DNA from: an uncultured Bacteroidales bacterium
GTDB lineage: Bacteria; Bacteroidota; Bacteroidia; Bacteroidales; UBA4417
DNA length: 6,165 bases
Assembly (NCBI GenBank): GCA_903917425.1
Contig: CAIXAQ010000798.1
Span: forward strand, 1 to 6,165
Direction: 5' to 3'
Positions 6,121 to 6,165 of this stretch are shown piece after piece. The stretch's first letter is position 1. Every line of letters begins with the position of its first letter. Position numbers and translations under genes: made by a program. The notes under the pieces are model-generated. The model searched no databases, had not been told where the DNA came from, and was given only the letters and a program-made list of their open reading frames with translations.

Positions 6121-6165
6121 ATGATTGAAAGACATCCCAATATCTTAAAAAGAATAATAACTACT
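6121..6165 (+). CDS. Possible start of a gene running off the right edge
   Basis: An ATG at 6121 opens a frame that stays open to the window end, reading MIERHPNILKRIITT (15 residues). The other two plus-strand frames are stopped close to this point. The translation is protein-like but too short to assign, there is no clear promoter box upstream, and an open run this short is common by chance. Confidence 0.2.
   Translation, partial: MIERHPNILKRIITT

Larger units (their letters stand above)
5595..6165. other. Long intergenic region without a convincing gene
   Basis: This 571-bp stretch holds two hairpins close to the lipoprotein stop, repeat copy 2, a small AT-rich hairpin (AAATCG at 5877-5882 with CGATTT at 5890-5895, then a T-run at 5899-5903), and the nested inverted repeats at 5941-5990. 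Between 6006 and 6120 I see nothing recognisable: no tRNA, no exact TAnnTTTG box, and no long frame. On the minus strand a 38-codon frame is open from the right edge to a stop near 6050, which is too short to call. Confidence 0.6.

Noticed and set aside
1..6165. CRISPR array, insertion sequence, transposase, tRNA or attachment site
   Set aside because: I looked for regularly spaced repeats, terminal inverted repeats with a transposase frame, and cloverleaf patterns and saw none. The two 107-base repeats have only one spacing and enclose ordinary genes.

Overview
The window looks like chromosomal DNA of a member of the Bacteroidota, probably Bacteroidales or a relative. The evidence is a T9SS type A C-terminal sorting domain, a DUF4249-like lipoprotein, a large exported TPR protein of a kind common in this phylum, start codons without Shine-Dalgarno sequences, and promoter-like TAnnTTTG boxes. 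Base composition is moderately AT-rich and coding sequence fills most of the left two thirds.

Layout from left to right: (1) 1-2577, minus strand: 859 codons of a signal-peptide-bearing TPR protein whose 3' end lies outside the window. (2) 2578-2876: a 299-bp gap with a possible terminator for the gene upstream on the minus strand. (3) 2877-3785, minus: a 302-residue secreted protein with a PCMD-like (putative carbohydrate-binding) body and a T9SS sorting domain, with a plausible promoter at 3839-3871. (4) 3918-4024: first copy of an intergenic repeat. (5) 4070-4478, minus: the RNase P RNA gene rnpB. (6) 4479-4580: a 102-bp divergent promoter region. (7) 4581-5594, plus: a 337-residue DUF4249-like lipoprotein. 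(8) 5595-6165: 571 bp without a convincing gene, holding hairpins, the second repeat copy (5698-5804), and a nested inverted-repeat cluster (5941-5990). A reading frame that could be the start of the next gene opens at 6121.

The three proteins all act at the cell envelope (periplasmic or outer-membrane TPR scaffold, T9SS cargo, lipoprotein), but nothing shows that they form one pathway. Each gene has its own spacing and apparent promoter, so they look like neighbours and not an operon. rnpB is an independent housekeeping RNA gene.

I did not find a clear undescribed system. The most noteworthy unexplained signal is the pair of direct intergenic repeats on either side of the rnpB and lipoprotein block. 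Their 55-base core is 85% identical without gaps (47/55, counted by eye). Next come a compensatory base change in the highly conserved P4 helix of RNase P RNA and a pair of mutually exclusive hairpins near the right edge.
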